Translations under genes and position numbers: made by a program | Notes under the pieces: generated by a model | What the model was told of the DNA's origin: nothing | What the model saw: only the letters and a program-made list of their open reading frames with translations | Databases searched by the model: none | DNA from: Leuconostoc holzapfelii | Lineage (GTDB): Bacteria; Bacillota; Bacilli; Lactobacillales; Lactobacillaceae | Length of the DNA: 64,000 nt | Assembly: GCF_012396485.1 (NCBI RefSeq) | Contig: NZ_JAAXPO010000002.1 | Location: 62,001-126,000, forward strand | Direction of reading: 5' to 3' | Shown: positions 8,564-18,109 of the stretch, piece by piece | How the letters are laid out: every line of letters starts with the position of its first letter | How positions within the stretch are numbered: position 1 is the stretch's first letter

Positions 8564-9901
8564 TTAATAAAATGTTGCAAATTCTGATCCTAATGATGGA
8601 TAAGCATATAAGTTAGCTTGCGTTTCTGCTAACGTCCGTCGCTCATTAATGGCTGTGACAAAATAATTAATGACTTCTTCTGCCTCAGCGGCAATAACGC
8701 TTGCGCCAACGATATATCCGTCATCATCAAGAACTGTCCGTACCCGTGCCGTATCATTATAGCGATAAAAAGGCATGACTTGACTCATATCCACATCCGT
8801 TACCCGATACCCCTTTGTCTGTCCTGCCTCAACAGATAACCCGACTTGCGCAATATGTTGGGTGCCAAACACCACCCCTGGAATAGCCGGATAAGTGATG
8901 GCGGCAGTGGTCAATCCAGTAATGACTTGTGCCACGTAACGCCCTTCATGGTTCCCAGTTGGCACTAATTTGGCCACCGGTGAACCACCGACATCCCCAA
9001 TCGCATAAATATGTGGGTTTGACGTGCGCAAATGGTCATCAACCGGAATTTCCGTTGTCTCCCAGACCACCCCCGCATTTTCCAGCTGTAGTTGATCCGC
9101 ATTGGCCACGCGACCAGCCGTCGCAAACACCCGTTCCGTTTCAAATTGCGTCCCATCAGTCAAGGTCACCGTTAATCGTCCTGATGGCGTCTGCATGATT
9201 TGTTGGACAGTGGCATTAAAATACCAGTCAATACCTGTTTCTTGCATGTCGGTGATGAGCTGACGGACTAAGGTTTGATCAAATGACCGTAGCGCTGTCG
9301 GCCCTGCAGTGACTATACGTGTGTGGGCGCCGGCAGCTTGGGTAATATTGGCAAATTCCATTCCGATATACCCAGCACCGATAAACGTCACGTCTTCTGG
9401 CATGACGGGCAAATTCAAAAATGCTTCAGAATCTTCGGCCAATTCGGCACCTGGAAACGTCAACGTTTTGGGCCGTTGCCCTGTGGCAATCACCCAATCT
9501 CGCGCCTTAATCTGATCCCCTGTTTCACCCACCGAAACGGTATCGGCGTTCACAAATGCCGCCCGACCACAGAAACGGGTAATCCCGGCCTCATCCAACC
9601 CGCGAATTTTCCGGGGTTCAACCGCATCGACATAACGTTGCTTGTGCGCCATCAATGCAGACCAATCAATGGTTAACAGACCACGTAGCCCAAGATTTTG
9701 GAGGGCGGATTGTCGATGAATACCTTCAACAGCTGCCAATAAAATCTTTTTCGGGTCACAGCCATAATTAGGGCACGTCCCACCCCAGAGATAATCTTCA
9801 AAAATCGCGACTTGCTTGCCTAATGCTTGCGCGGCATAAGCCGCAGCCAAGCCAGCAGGGCCTGCACCAATTACACCAAGATCAAATTCATATTTTGTCA
9901 T
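8564..9901 (-). CDS. NAD(P)/FAD-dependent disulfide-reductase-like oxidoreductase
   Basis: A 445-residue two-dinucleotide-binding flavoprotein. The FAD motif GAGPAGLAA is at residues 12-20, the redox pair is Cys43 and Cys48 (GGTCPNYGC), the second Rossmann motif is FIGAGYIGMEF near 175, and the FAD-closing IYAIGDVGG is near 310. It resembles glutathione/mercuric reductases, but the C-terminal His-Pro-Thr that supplies the catalytic base is replaced by Tyr-Pro-Ser (AYPSLGSE). It may reduce another low-molecular disulfide or act by a modified mechanism. It stands alone, with 51 bases between it and the tRNA-Gln terminator. Confidence 0.78.
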   Translation of the reverse strand: MTKYEFDLGVIGAGPAGLAAAYAAQALGKQVAIFEDYLWGGTCPNYGCDPKKILLAAVEGIHRQSALQNLGLRGLLTIDWSALMAHKQRYVDAVEPRKIRGLDEAGITRFCGRAAFVNADTVSVGETGDQIKARDWVIATGQRPKTLTFPGAELAEDSEAFLNLPVMPEDVTFIGAGYIGMEFANITQAAGAHTRIVTAGPTALRSFDQTLVRQLITDMQETGIDWYFNATVQQIMQTPSGRLTVTLTDGTQFETERVFATAGRVANADQLQLENAGVVWETTEIPVDDHLRTSNPHIYAIGDVGGSPVAKLVPTGNHEGRYVAQVITGLTTAAITYPAIPGVVFGTQHIAQVGLSVEAGQTKGYRVTDVDMSQVMPFYRYNDTARVRTVLDDDGYIVGASVIAAEAEEVINYFVTAINERRTLAETQANLYAYPSLGSEFATFY

Positions 9902-10022
9902 GATTCACCTCACTAAAACATATTATACCAGCATTTTTTCATCTCTATCGGGCCTGCTTTCATGAAAATATTTGCATAAACCCGTGACATATGTTAAATT
10001 TAACGTGTAGTTTAATATTTAA

Positions 10023-10096
10023 CAATCTGGGGTGCCTTTTGGCTGAGAAACACCCATTGAACCTGATCTGGTTAGTACCAGCGAAGGGAGCATTGC
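10023..10096 (+). ncRNA. TPP riboswitch (thi element)
   Basis: The thi-box core is plain: GGGGTGCC at 10029, GGCTGAGAAACACCC at 10041-10055, GAACCTGATCTGG at 10059-10071 and CCAGCGAAGGGAG at 10078-10090, closed by CAAT/ATTG. It binds thiamine pyrophosphate. A terminator-like hairpin follows at 10116-10150, so high TPP should stop transcription of ykoEDC-tenA. Confidence 0.96.
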
Positions 10097-10115
10097 GCTT
10101 TAGTGTGTCTTGAGC

Positions 10116-10150
10116 AAACGCATGGTTCATAAAAAGCCAGGCGTTTTTTT
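10116..10150 (+). terminator. Attenuator hairpin of the TPP riboswitch
   Basis: An AAACGC/GCGTTT stem, extended by GG/CC after a mismatch, is followed by a run of seven T residues. It lies between the riboswitch and the ykoE start. Confidence 0.7.
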
Positions 10151-10244
10151 ATTTGTCCAAAATATCAACGCCAAGACACCAGTTAACTGCACGCTGCCAG
10201 ACATAAGATACAAACTACAAAAAATTTTATGGAGGCATATTCCT

Positions 10245-10826
10245 ATGCAAACTGTTTCAGATTCAAAGCGTCGCCATTGGGCGCTCCGCGATGTCCTATT
10301 ACTCGCCTTTGTGGCTGTGTTTATTGGGTTTATCTTCTGGGTGCTTGGCCCTGTTTATAACGTGTTGGCCGCTGCTTTGACACCCATGGGCTTGGCACCA
10401 TTTGCCAATGACTTGTTGCTTGGTGGCTGGATGATGGCTGCTCCTTTGGCCAGTATTTTAATTCGTCAAGCCGGCGCCGGCTTGCTCGGCGAACTCTTTG
10501 CCGCAGCTGTTGAAATGTTGTTGGGTGGCCAATGGGGCGTGGCAACCTTGCTTTCTGGCCTTGTCCAAGGTATTGCCAGCGAAGCTGGTTTCGCCGTTTT
10601 GGCCTATAAAGATTGGCACTGGCGTGGTATTTTCTCATCAGCTGTGACTGGTGCTGTGATTACCTTCATCTGGTCACTATTCCGTGATGGTTATGCCTCA
10701 TACCACATCGGCCTTTTGGTCGCCTTGTTCTTGACACGCTTCGTGTCACTACTCTTCTTTGGTGGTGTCCTAGTGGTTGCCATCCAAAAGTTGATCGAAA
10801 AAGCTGGTGTATTGCGTCGTGACTGA
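10245..10826 (+). CDS. ykoE: ECF-type thiamine/hydroxymethylpyrimidine transporter S component
   Basis: A 193-residue membrane protein of the YkoE family, the substrate-capture subunit of the YkoEDC thiamine-precursor transporter. It has about five or six hydrophobic helices, with the conserved FANDLLLGGWMMAAPLAS and GQWGVATLLSGLVQGIASE regions in the middle. I start it at the ATG at 10245, which has GGAGG 9 bases upstream; the open frame extends further into the leader but lacks a ribosome site there. The TPP riboswitch and downstream tenA strongly support a thiamine-moiety ligand. Confidence 0.9.
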   Translation: MQTVSDSKRRHWALRDVLLLAFVAVFIGFIFWVLGPVYNVLAAALTPMGLAPFANDLLLGGWMMAAPLASILIRQAGAGLLGELFAAAVEMLLGGQWGVATLLSGLVQGIASEAGFAVLAYKDWHWRGIFSSAVTGAVITFIWSLFRDGYASYHIGLLVALFLTRFVSLLFFGGVLVVAIQKLIEKAGVLRRD

Positions 10827-12228
10827 ACTCGTTGTCCAACAAGTTAATTTTGCCTACAACGATGCCACAGTCCTCCGTGATGTCTCTTTGACAATGCAAC
10901 CAGGCAGCTTGAACTTACTTGTCGGCCCAAGTGGAAGTGGTAAATCCACCCTGCTAAAACTTTTGGCTGGTCTTTATCCAACCTTTAGCGGGGGTAAACT
11001 CACCGGCCAATTGACATTAGATGGCTACGAGATTCATGATATTGTGCCGTTTCAACGGGTGGCCCACATTGGTTATTTGTTCCAAAATCCCACCCGGCAA
11101 TTCGTGATGAAAACACCTTTTGAAGAACTGCGTTTCAGCTTGGAAAATCTCCAAGTCGCCCCTGAAGACATGACGTCACGTATCGAAGATGCCCTCACAC
11201 GCGTGGGTATGCGTGACTTCATGTGGCATGATTTGATGACCCTTTCTGGTGGCGAGAAGCAAAAAGTCGCTTTAGCCGCAGTCCTCGCAGCAGACAGCCA
11301 TTACTTACTCCTTGATGAGCCGTTTGCTAACGTGGATCCCACGTCACGATTACAATTAATTCAGTTAATTAAAGCCTATCAACAATCTGGTAAGACGATT
11401 TTAATTGCTGATCATGACTGGAGTGGCTACACCGACGTGATTGATGATGTCTTTGTGATGGCTGATGGGGGATTGCACACCGCATCAACTGCCGAAAAGA
11501 CAACGATTCTATCGCAATTACCCACCCAACCCGCAGTTCACACCACACAACCTGACGCAGTGATTGGCGACGTTGTTTTGGACCAGGTGACGCTCACCAA
11601 TGGTGACCGCCCCCTACTGTCTAAAACATCACTAACTATCCCGAATGCAAAACGGACACTAATTACTGGGCCAAATGGTGTGGGCAAATCAACTCTTTTT
11701 TCTGCCTTAGTGAAGCTGTATCCATACGGTGGTCAAATTCTGTATCAGAATCAATCATTAACCAAACGGCGTATCGCACAACATGTCCGCGACGTTGCCT
11801 TGGTCTTCCAAAACGCGGAACAACAATTTGTCGCCATGACCATGGCTGAAGAATTAGCCCAAGCGCAACAAATGAGCCGCTTTCCAGAACTTTGGACGTC
11901 AGCGGTACTCGATGACGTGTTGACCCGATTAAATCTCGCCCATGTGCGCGACCATATCGTTTACCAACTTTCTGGTGGCCAACAAAAAAAGCTCCAAGTT
12001 TTGCTGATGCTGATGACTGGCACGCCAGTCTTGTTGTTTGATGAACCCTTGGCTGGCTTGGATAGTGTGTCACAAGCACATCTCTTAGCCATCATTGCGG
12101 AAATTACGACCCAGCAGGCTCAAACCGTGGTGATGATTAGTCATCAATTGCACGCGGTGACTGATTGGTTTGATTACCATCTTCAGTTTGAAGATCAAGC
12201 ATTAACTTTTCGAGGTGACGCATCATGA
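10819..12228 (+). CDS. ykoD: Double ATPase subunit of the Yko thiamine-precursor transporter
   Basis: A 469-residue protein with two fused ABC ATPase domains. The first has GPSGSGKST near residue 37, LSGGEKQK near 142 and LLLDEPFANVDP near 162. The second has GPNGVGKST near 284, LSGGQQKK near 391 and LLFDEPLAGLD near 410. The likely start is the GTG at 10819, overlapping the ykoE stop by 8 bases; a GTG four codons earlier is possible. The stop overlaps ykoC by ATGA, so the three subunits are co-translated. Confidence 0.9.
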   Translation: MTELVVQQVNFAYNDATVLRDVSLTMQPGSLNLLVGPSGSGKSTLLKLLAGLYPTFSGGKLTGQLTLDGYEIHDIVPFQRVAHIGYLFQNPTRQFVMKTPFEELRFSLENLQVAPEDMTSRIEDALTRVGMRDFMWHDLMTLSGGEKQKVALAAVLAADSHYLLLDEPFANVDPTSRLQLIQLIKAYQQSGKTILIADHDWSGYTDVIDDVFVMADGGLHTASTAEKTTILSQLPTQPAVHTTQPDAVIGDVVLDQVTLTNGDRPLLSKTSLTIPNAKRTLITGPNGVGKSTLFSALVKLYPYGGQILYQNQSLTKRRIAQHVRDVALVFQNAEQQFVAMTMAEELAQAQQMSRFPELWTSAVLDDVLTRLNLAHVRDHIVYQLSGGQQKKLQVLLMLMTGTPVLLFDEPLAGLDSVSQAHLLAIIAEITTQQAQTVVMISHQLHAVTDWFDYHLQFEDQALTFRGDAS

Positions 12229-12887
12229 ACCCACTGATGAAATTTGGCGTGATTATGATTATTGCCTTAGAATTAACCTTCATTAAAAGTGTCACCATTA
12301 ATCTGATTGTCATTGCCGTGAGCGCCGTCTTATATCTCATCTTACATTTGCGGTGGCGACAATGGCTCTGGCTATGCTTGTTACCAGTCTTGCCAGGATT
12401 GGGATCATGGTTTTCGTTGATGTACTTTGGGACGGGTGATCATGTTCATATGGCGTGGGTCATGCTGTCGCGTGTGTATGCCTACCTCTGGCTTGGTGGC
12501 TTATTTACCCTAAAGCTCAATGACGAACGCGATATTTTCCTAGCGACACTTGAGCAACGGGCGCATTTAAGCCCCACCTTTGTTTATGCCTTGGTTGGCG
12601 TTTTGAACTTTATGCCAGCGGTAAATCAACAAATTAAAACCATTCGTGTGGCTGCCCAGATGCGTGGCATGACACTACACATTTGGGAACCACAGTTGTA
12701 TTTTAAAGCCATCTTGTCTGCCATTCGTTGGTCACAGAGCTTGGCTGAGGGGATGGTCAGTCACGGCTTCACCGAGGGTGCCCAACGCACCCATCTTGAA
12801 GCTGTGACAATTAAGCGACTCGACTGGGTCATTGCCATTATTGCCCTAATTGCTTTCCAATTGTTATTGCTACCCCATTGGTACTAA
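12225..12887 (+). CDS. ykoC: Transmembrane (T) subunit of the Yko thiamine-precursor transporter
   Basis: A 220-residue EcfT/YkoC-type membrane coupling protein with helices at about 5-40, 48-70, 80-95, 115-135 and a C-terminal one at 200-218. The coupling region has the characteristic QMRGMTLHIWEPQLY segment near 145, the AQxRG-type motif that touches the ATPases. It overlaps ykoD by four bases and is followed after 10 bases by tenA. Confidence 0.88.
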   Translation: MNPLMKFGVIMIIALELTFIKSVTINLIVIAVSAVLYLILHLRWRQWLWLCLLPVLPGLGSWFSLMYFGTGDHVHMAWVMLSRVYAYLWLGGLFTLKLNDERDIFLATLEQRAHLSPTFVYALVGVLNFMPAVNQQIKTIRVAAQMRGMTLHIWEPQLYFKAILSAIRWSQSLAEGMVSHGFTEGAQRTHLEAVTIKRLDWVIAIIALIAFQLLLLPHWY

Positions 12888-12897
12888 GGAGACCGTT

Positions 12898-13569
12898 ATG
12901 ACTTTTTCACAAGCACTCTTAGAGCGCGCACAACCCATGATGGATGCCATTATGGCAAACCCGTTCGTTAAAGCTATCGCGGCTGGTCAAGTACCCGACG
13001 AAGTTTTGAACTATTATGTGGAACAAGATGAACATTATTTGAAAGATTATTTGCAAGTAACCGCCTTGACGATTACCAAGACCGATAATGTCGATGATAT
13101 TAATAATCTCTTGGCTACGGCACAATTTGTTCAAAATGAATCGCGTGCCCATCAAGTCATGCTTGAAATCACGGGACACCCCATTGAAAATTGGCGGCGT
13201 GAACCAGAAACCAAGCGTTATACTGATCATATGTATGCATCAGCTTATCACGGCACATACGCTGACGCCATTGCAGCGCTCCTACCTTGTGCTTGGAGCT
13301 ATGCCGTGCTTGGTGAACAACTAGTTGACCAAGGGGCTAACAATGCCGATAATCCACTGAAAGAATGGATTGAGTTGTATGCACCCCAGACAAATCCAGA
13401 TACGCCAGATTACAATGTCTGGCGATTTGAAGCCTTGGATCGCGCGGTGGCCTCACTTAACCCAACACAGCTTGAACACGTTGCCCAAACATTCCTCTTC
13501 AGCCTTGAAATGGAATGGCGCTTCTGGGAAGCGGCTTGGCAACAAGAACATTGGCAATTCGAATTCTAA
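12898..13569 (+). CDS. tenA: TenA family aminopyrimidine hydrolase (thiaminase II)
   Basis: A 223-residue all-helical TenA protein. It hydrolyses 4-amino-5-aminomethyl-2-methylpyrimidine from degraded thiamine to HMP. The active-site Cys131 lies in the expected ALLPCAWSYAVLGE context; YYVEQDEHYLKDY near 39-51 and the C-terminal EMEWRFWEAAW with catalytic Glu are also typical. The ATG at 12898 has AAGGAGA 8 bases upstream. As the last gene of the TPP-controlled unit it would process pyrimidines taken up by YkoEDC. Confidence 0.93.
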   Translation: MTFSQALLERAQPMMDAIMANPFVKAIAAGQVPDEVLNYYVEQDEHYLKDYLQVTALTITKTDNVDDINNLLATAQFVQNESRAHQVMLEITGHPIENWRREPETKRYTDHMYASAYHGTYADAIAALLPCAWSYAVLGEQLVDQGANNADNPLKEWIELYAPQTNPDTPDYNVWRFEALDRAVASLNPTQLEHVAQTFLFSLEMEWRFWEAAWQQEHWQFEF

Positions 13570-13571
13570 TC

Positions 13572-13599
13572 AAAAAGCAGATCAATTGATCTGCTTTTT
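13572..13599. terminator. Bidirectional terminator between tenA and the MFS gene
   Basis: A 12-bp perfect stem (13572-13583 with 13588-13599) with an AATT loop and A/T tails on both sides. It overlaps the last codon of the minus-strand MFS gene. Confidence 0.88.
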
Positions 13600-14953
13600 A
13601 TTTTTGTTTCGTTTGTTGTAATTGGGTCGCTAATAACAAACCCAGGATCGGTACAATGATAAACCACGCTGAAGTGCGAACGAGCGCCTGTCCAAAAGAC
13701 AAGGTGAGATTGTAATGACTCAAACAAAGTGTCGCAACGACAACACTACCGGCACCGATCACTTGTCGCATCGTCGTAATTAATGCCGTGCCGTGACTCA
13801 CTAATGGCTTGGGGAGCACATTATTGGCAGCCGTAATGGCTGGCATCATGACAAAAGCATTCCCACCTTCCAAAAACATGGCCGAAACCAGGCCAACCAG
13901 CCAACTTCGCAAACCAAAAAGCGCTAAGAGTACGTAGCCCACAATCATCATTGTCATGCCGATATAGACGAGTTTTCTCAAACCAATTTGATTTAAGAGT
14001 TCGCCGGCTTTGGGGTTTAGTTGGCTTAAAAACACAGCCGCTGGCACCAATAATAAGCCAGACCACATCGGCGATAAATGAAACACTTTTTGATAAAAGA
14101 GCGGCATGATCACTGTGGCAATAATCAAGCCTGAATAAGCAATGCCGGTTAACAATAACCCCGGCAAATACCCTCGGTAACGCAAGACGGATAAGTCTAA
14201 AAATGGCTCTGGCAGGCGCTGTTGCCGAATGACAAACCCTACCAGCAAGAGCAGGCTCACACCAGTTATCAGCCACCAAGTGGTGTCAAAATGGCTTTGC
14301 GCAAGACTTGATAAGGCATACAATAACCCGCCAAAACCTAGCAAGCTCACCGCAGATAGCCAGTCAAACCGCGTAGGTTGCAGGTGATGTGTGTTTTGAA
14401 TCCAGCGCTGGCCCAAGAGCAAGAGACCCGCTAAAATAACAAAAAACAAACCAAACAGCGCACGCCACGACACCCACTGCAAGACCACGCCTGAAATAAT
14501 TGGGCCAACCGCCAGAGCTGAACCCATCACTAAGCCCACAACCCCCATTGTTGCACCGCGGTTTTCTACCGGTGTGTTTTCTAAGATAACACTTTGGAAG
14601 GTTGGAAACAGTGCCCCAACAGCTAGCCCTTCCAGTAAACGCCCCAATATCACCCCAGTAAAATGCGTGGCAAACATCGCCACGGCTGTTCCAATCAAAA
14701 ATACGACGACAATGCCATTTAATAAACGGCGCAAACTGATATTATTCAATAACCATGGACTAACTGGCATGACGAGGGTCATTGCAACCATGAAACCAGT
14801 CGTCAACCACTGCACAGTATCAGCCGCTACCTGAAAATGTGCCATCAAAATAGGATACGCCGTCGTCATAGTCGATTGACTAATTGACATCGTGAAGGCC
14901 ATGGCCAGTAACAATAGCGAAAAAGGGGTTAATTGTCGGATATTTTTGAGCAT
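13598..14953 (-). CDS. MFS drug:proton antiporter, DHA2 type
   Basis: A 451-residue multi-helix exporter of the EmrB/QacA (DHA2) type. Typical parts are the early SQSTMTTAYPILMAHF segment in helix 1, the helix 4-5 region GRLLEGLAVGALFPTFQSV, and motif C in helix 5 (GLVMGSALAVGPIISGVV). A GAAAGG site precedes the ATG. It is a single-gene unit. Substrates cannot be predicted; such proteins export dyes, antibiotics or bile acids. Confidence 0.82.
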   Translation of the reverse strand: MLKNIRQLTPFSLLLLAMAFTMSISQSTMTTAYPILMAHFQVAADTVQWLTTGFMVAMTLVMPVSPWLLNNISLRRLLNGIVVVFLIGTAVAMFATHFTGVILGRLLEGLAVGALFPTFQSVILENTPVENRGATMGVVGLVMGSALAVGPIISGVVLQWVSWRALFGLFFVILAGLLLLGQRWIQNTHHLQPTRFDWLSAVSLLGFGGLLYALSSLAQSHFDTTWWLITGVSLLLLVGFVIRQQRLPEPFLDLSVLRYRGYLPGLLLTGIAYSGLIIATVIMPLFYQKVFHLSPMWSGLLLVPAAVFLSQLNPKAGELLNQIGLRKLVYIGMTMMIVGYVLLALFGLRSWLVGLVSAMFLEGGNAFVMMPAITAANNVLPKPLVSHGTALITTMRQVIGAGSVVVATLCLSHYNLTLSFGQALVRTSAWFIIVPILGLLLATQLQQTKQK

Positions 14954-15046
14954 GTCGTGCCGCCTTTCATTTACTCATAGTTTACCGAACATTGGTGCGT
15001 AATTCAAATTTAATTAGAATCATTCTTGTTTAATTAACACGATATA

Positions 15047-15077
15047 AAAAGCGTGGGCGAATGCTCACGCTTTTTTC
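15047..15077. terminator. Hairpin terminator at the topB 3' end
   Basis: AAAAAGCGTG/CACGCTTTTT inverted repeat with T-runs in both directions. The topB stop codon (15065-15067) lies in its loop/arm. Confidence 0.78.
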
Positions 15078-17149
15078 GGCTTTGGCTTTAATTTAAAGCC
15101 ATAAAATGTGCTACCTTTATAAGTTTGCTTGGCTAATTTACCGGTTGCCGTATACGGTTTGCCGCGCTTAGACTTGGCTTCAAAACTAATTTCCGCCCCG
15201 TTCAATAATTTGGTCAGTTCGTCATCTGTAAAGACATGGCCACTCCATTCTTTGGCAAACGTAATCTCTTCACCTTTAAACGTGGCGGTCATCTTTTCAC
15301 TCACTTTGCGCTTGGACGTCGGCTTTGGTTGACCGAGCTGCGCGGTTAATTGTTCCGCGTTGGCTAACATGATGGGCATATCATGGGCAACCACTTGGGT
15401 CACAGATTCGAGTAACTTTGGCATCGTCATCTCAAATTGGCCCACTTGATCCATCATTTCAAATAACCGTTTGGTGATTTTGGGTGAGGCAATCCAGGTA
15501 TCTTTGACCATGACCGCAGACACATTGCCGGTTTCAGTTAAGGTCAGTTTCCCCCGCGTTTCTTTAATCATCGCTTTGGTACCTTTGCTCATGTCCGACA
15601 ATGTCGAGACGCGGGTCGCACCGGTGCCAACATTGTGCTTCTCCAAAAAGGCCATAATCCATTTTGTCGTTGGCGCTTGCGGCTTCTTGTTCGCCCCTTC
15701 GTGCAAATAAGGTTGCGCCATTGGCCCTAACTGGCCATTGGCCACGTCATCTTCAGTCTCATCATCCACTTTTGTGGCGCGTTGGGCATCATAAACCGCT
15801 TTAAAATTTAACGCAATCGGCACATTATACGCTGTTTTAAATGCGGGATAATCCGCTAGATTAGCAGTCACATGATCATAGATATAATCTTCGGCCAACA
15901 TGGCCAAATAGTTTTTGGCAATCACTTCATAAATGGCTGAGGCACTGGGCCCAAATTTGGTCAAACTGGCTAAAGTGGTTGGTACATTTTCCCCTGGCCG
16001 GTTCGCCCCGTGGGCACCTTTGGCTTTCACATGGGTTGGCCGTGGTTGCCAATGTGTGAGCAAGCTTGGATCAACTTGGACCACTTGGGCAATTTGATCA
16101 ATTTTTGGCAGCAATTCATTAAATTGCTCTGGTGTGACCGTCTTGTCTTCCGTTCGTGGATAAGATACCACTTGGGCTTCATACATCTTTTGATACGTGC
16201 CCAGCACTTCTTGGGCAGAAAAGCCACGCGGTGCCAAAATGGCGGCTAAGCCAGCCAAATCTAGCAATTTCCCTGGCGCTTGCGTTCGTGTTTGGTGCTT
16301 TTCATTTACCACCGCACTCTCATGATACTGGGCCAAATCTTGTTGCGCAGCCGCTTTTGTCACAAAGCGCCAAGGGATCACATCCCCTTCTGGGGTGACC
16401 CGACCAAACACGTGGCCGGTGGGATCTTTGAACTTCACCTCAAAATACGGCTTTTTAACATAATTTTTAATCGCTTCCAGTTGGGCATAGATTTGCCAGA
16501 CAATGACTGACTTTAGTCGCCCTTGCCGTGCCACCACCTTAAAGCCTTGTTTTTTAGCCGCAGTGGTCGCAATGCGGGTCAGTTGCATCGAGGCAAAATC
16601 CCACCGGTTACGACTTTCACCTTTGATATAGTCGCCGTCTTGCTGCTTATCGGACACATCGCGAAGCTGGGTCATCGCGGCTTGAATGCCTTTGACCGAC
16701 TCGTCCATGAAGTTCGCCCGGAGGACTTTGCCACGCCACTTGATCGCGTCTAACGCCTCCCACGCCAACAGTTCGCCTTCCCCAGACGGGTCTGTGTCGG
16801 TGGCGATGACAATGGCATCATAACCGTTTTTGGCTTCTTTTTTTAAGTCATCAACTAGCTGTTTTGTCGATTCGATTTTCCCAGTGCGGAAATTGCGTTG
16901 CCGAATGTAGGTACGTTCCCATGAAAAGTCAGCCAGATCCCAAGGCAAATGCTTGATGAGCCACGATTTGTAGCGTGGTTTGAGTTCATCAGCGACCATC
17001 GCCTCGGGCTCTTTTAGGGTCATCACATGACCACGTAAATTGGTAATTTTATAATTAAATTGGTTAAATGTGCCAGTTTGGCCACCCAATGCTTTGACAA
17101 AGTTGGCGGCAGCGGATGGCTTTTCCGTAAGTATCAGGTAATTGGGCAT
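15065..17149 (-). CDS. topB: DNA topoisomerase III (type IA)
   Basis: A 694-residue type IA topoisomerase that relaxes or decatenates DNA through a 5' phosphotyrosine. The Toprim domain carries Glu9 (LTEKPSAA) and Asp118/Asp120 (ATDTDPSGEGE). The catalytic tyrosine is Tyr330 in VVSYPRTED. A GATRVSTLSDM region near 530 is the end of the conserved core. The C-terminus is a short topoisomerase-type repeat (about 625-690) without zinc-finger cysteines. An AAAGG site precedes the ATG. It is flanked by unrelated genes and seems monocistronic. Confidence 0.93.
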   Translation of the reverse strand: MPNYLILTEKPSAAANFVKALGGQTGTFNQFNYKITNLRGHVMTLKEPEAMVADELKPRYKSWLIKHLPWDLADFSWERTYIRQRNFRTGKIESTKQLVDDLKKEAKNGYDAIVIATDTDPSGEGELLAWEALDAIKWRGKVLRANFMDESVKGIQAAMTQLRDVSDKQQDGDYIKGESRNRWDFASMQLTRIATTAAKKQGFKVVARQGRLKSVIVWQIYAQLEAIKNYVKKPYFEVKFKDPTGHVFGRVTPEGDVIPWRFVTKAAAQQDLAQYHESAVVNEKHQTRTQAPGKLLDLAGLAAILAPRGFSAQEVLGTYQKMYEAQVVSYPRTEDKTVTPEQFNELLPKIDQIAQVVQVDPSLLTHWQPRPTHVKAKGAHGANRPGENVPTTLASLTKFGPSASAIYEVIAKNYLAMLAEDYIYDHVTANLADYPAFKTAYNVPIALNFKAVYDAQRATKVDDETEDDVANGQLGPMAQPYLHEGANKKPQAPTTKWIMAFLEKHNVGTGATRVSTLSDMSKGTKAMIKETRGKLTLTETGNVSAVMVKDTWIASPKITKRLFEMMDQVGQFEMTMPKLLESVTQVVAHDMPIMLANAEQLTAQLGQPKPTSKRKVSEKMTATFKGEEITFAKEWSGHVFTDDELTKLLNGAEISFEAKSKRGKPYTATGKLAKQTYKGSTFYGFKLKPKPKKA

Positions 17150-17203
17150 CTCTTTATGTCGCCTTTCGATTCATTACCTTACCATTTTACCAGATTTCGC
17201 CAC

Positions 17204-17602
17204 CTAGTCGTCAGCTCGGCGACGAGTCGCAAGCTTTTCATTGATACGACGAGCACGATTTTGGCCTTGCTGGCGGAAGTAAAAGAACACGAGTACATAA
17301 ATTACGACAAACGTGGGGATACTGTGCCAGGTGATTACCCAGTCATGAAAAGTTAGCCAAATAAAAATAGTGTACGTCAGCAATTCCAAGATGAAATGAC
17401 CACTCAATTGGCTGATAAACGACAAACGCTCAACATCAAAAATTGTCGTTACCAGCCCCATCACCACACTCATCCCCATCAATAACCAAAATTGTGTCAT
17501 CGACAGCGTCGCATGATGCACTGTCACTGATAACAGTGAGATAAACGCTCCCACACCTACGCCTACTTGGGCATGTAACAACAAATATTTAAACTGCGTC
17601 AT
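17204..17602 (-). CDS. DUF3021 membrane protein
   Basis: A 132-residue protein with four hydrophobic segments (about 12-28, 36-55, 68-88 and 95-110) and a basic C-terminal tail. DUF3021 proteins are typically encoded just after a small LytTR regulator and are thought to restrain it at the membrane. Here the start overlaps the LytTR gene by 14 bases, which fits that pairing. It is the last gene of a four-gene unit. Direct biochemical function is unknown. Confidence 0.78.
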   Translation of the reverse strand: MTQFKYLLLHAQVGVGVGAFISLLSVTVHHATLSMTQFWLLMGMSVVMGLVTTIFDVERLSFISQLSGHFILELLTYTIFIWLTFHDWVITWHSIPTFVVIYVLVFFYFRQQGQNRARRINEKLATRRRADD

Positions 17603-18053
17603 TGTCTGTTCCCCCTTCCAATCGATTCAAAATATTTTTAATATAACGCCTCGAAACCGTCACGCGTTGACCGTTTGTTAAATACCCATAATAATTCCCA
17701 GAAAAAGCCACTGCCATCCGATCCAACGCGTCTATATTAATGGCCATTGACTTAGATATTTGGACAAATAAATGTGCTGTATCATCCGCTAAAAATTGCT
17801 TGAGCGTTTTTCGGGTAATGAGCTGTTGCTGGTGTAAACTGATGGTGAGTTCATTACCTAAACTTTCAACCCATAAAACATCTGCAAGTGCGACAACTTG
17901 GAGTTGATCAGCTGTTTTAATCACCATTTTTCTAGCCTCAACTGGATTGGTGTCTAATTTTGCCGCGACAGCTGTCAACTGCGTTAGATCTGGCCCGGAT
18001 ATCACCGCCAGAATATCTGATAATGTGTTGTCGACAGTGAGTTTAATTTCCAT
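17589..18053 (-). CDS. LytTR-domain DNA-binding regulator
   Basis: A 154-residue protein whose C-terminal 95 residues form a LytTR DNA-binding domain, with VVALADVLWVESLGNELTI and the VSRRYIKNILNRL end. There is no response-regulator receiver domain; the N-terminal part is a short helical region. The ATG at 18053 is preceded by GAGGAAAAAGG; an upstream in-frame ATG is less likely. It is paired with a DUF3021 protein and lies downstream of an ABC transporter, so it probably controls that transporter or senses its state. Confidence 0.85.
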   Translation of the reverse strand: MEIKLTVDNTLSDILAVISGPDLTQLTAVAAKLDTNPVEARKMVIKTADQLQVVALADVLWVESLGNELTISLHQQQLITRKTLKQFLADDTAHLFVQISKSMAINIDALDRMAVAFSGNYYGYLTNGQRVTVSRRYIKNILNRLEGGTDNDAV

Positions 18054-18109
18054 GCCTTTTTCCTCGTTCACGTCATGAATTGAATACACCCCATTTTACC
18101 AAATCATCC

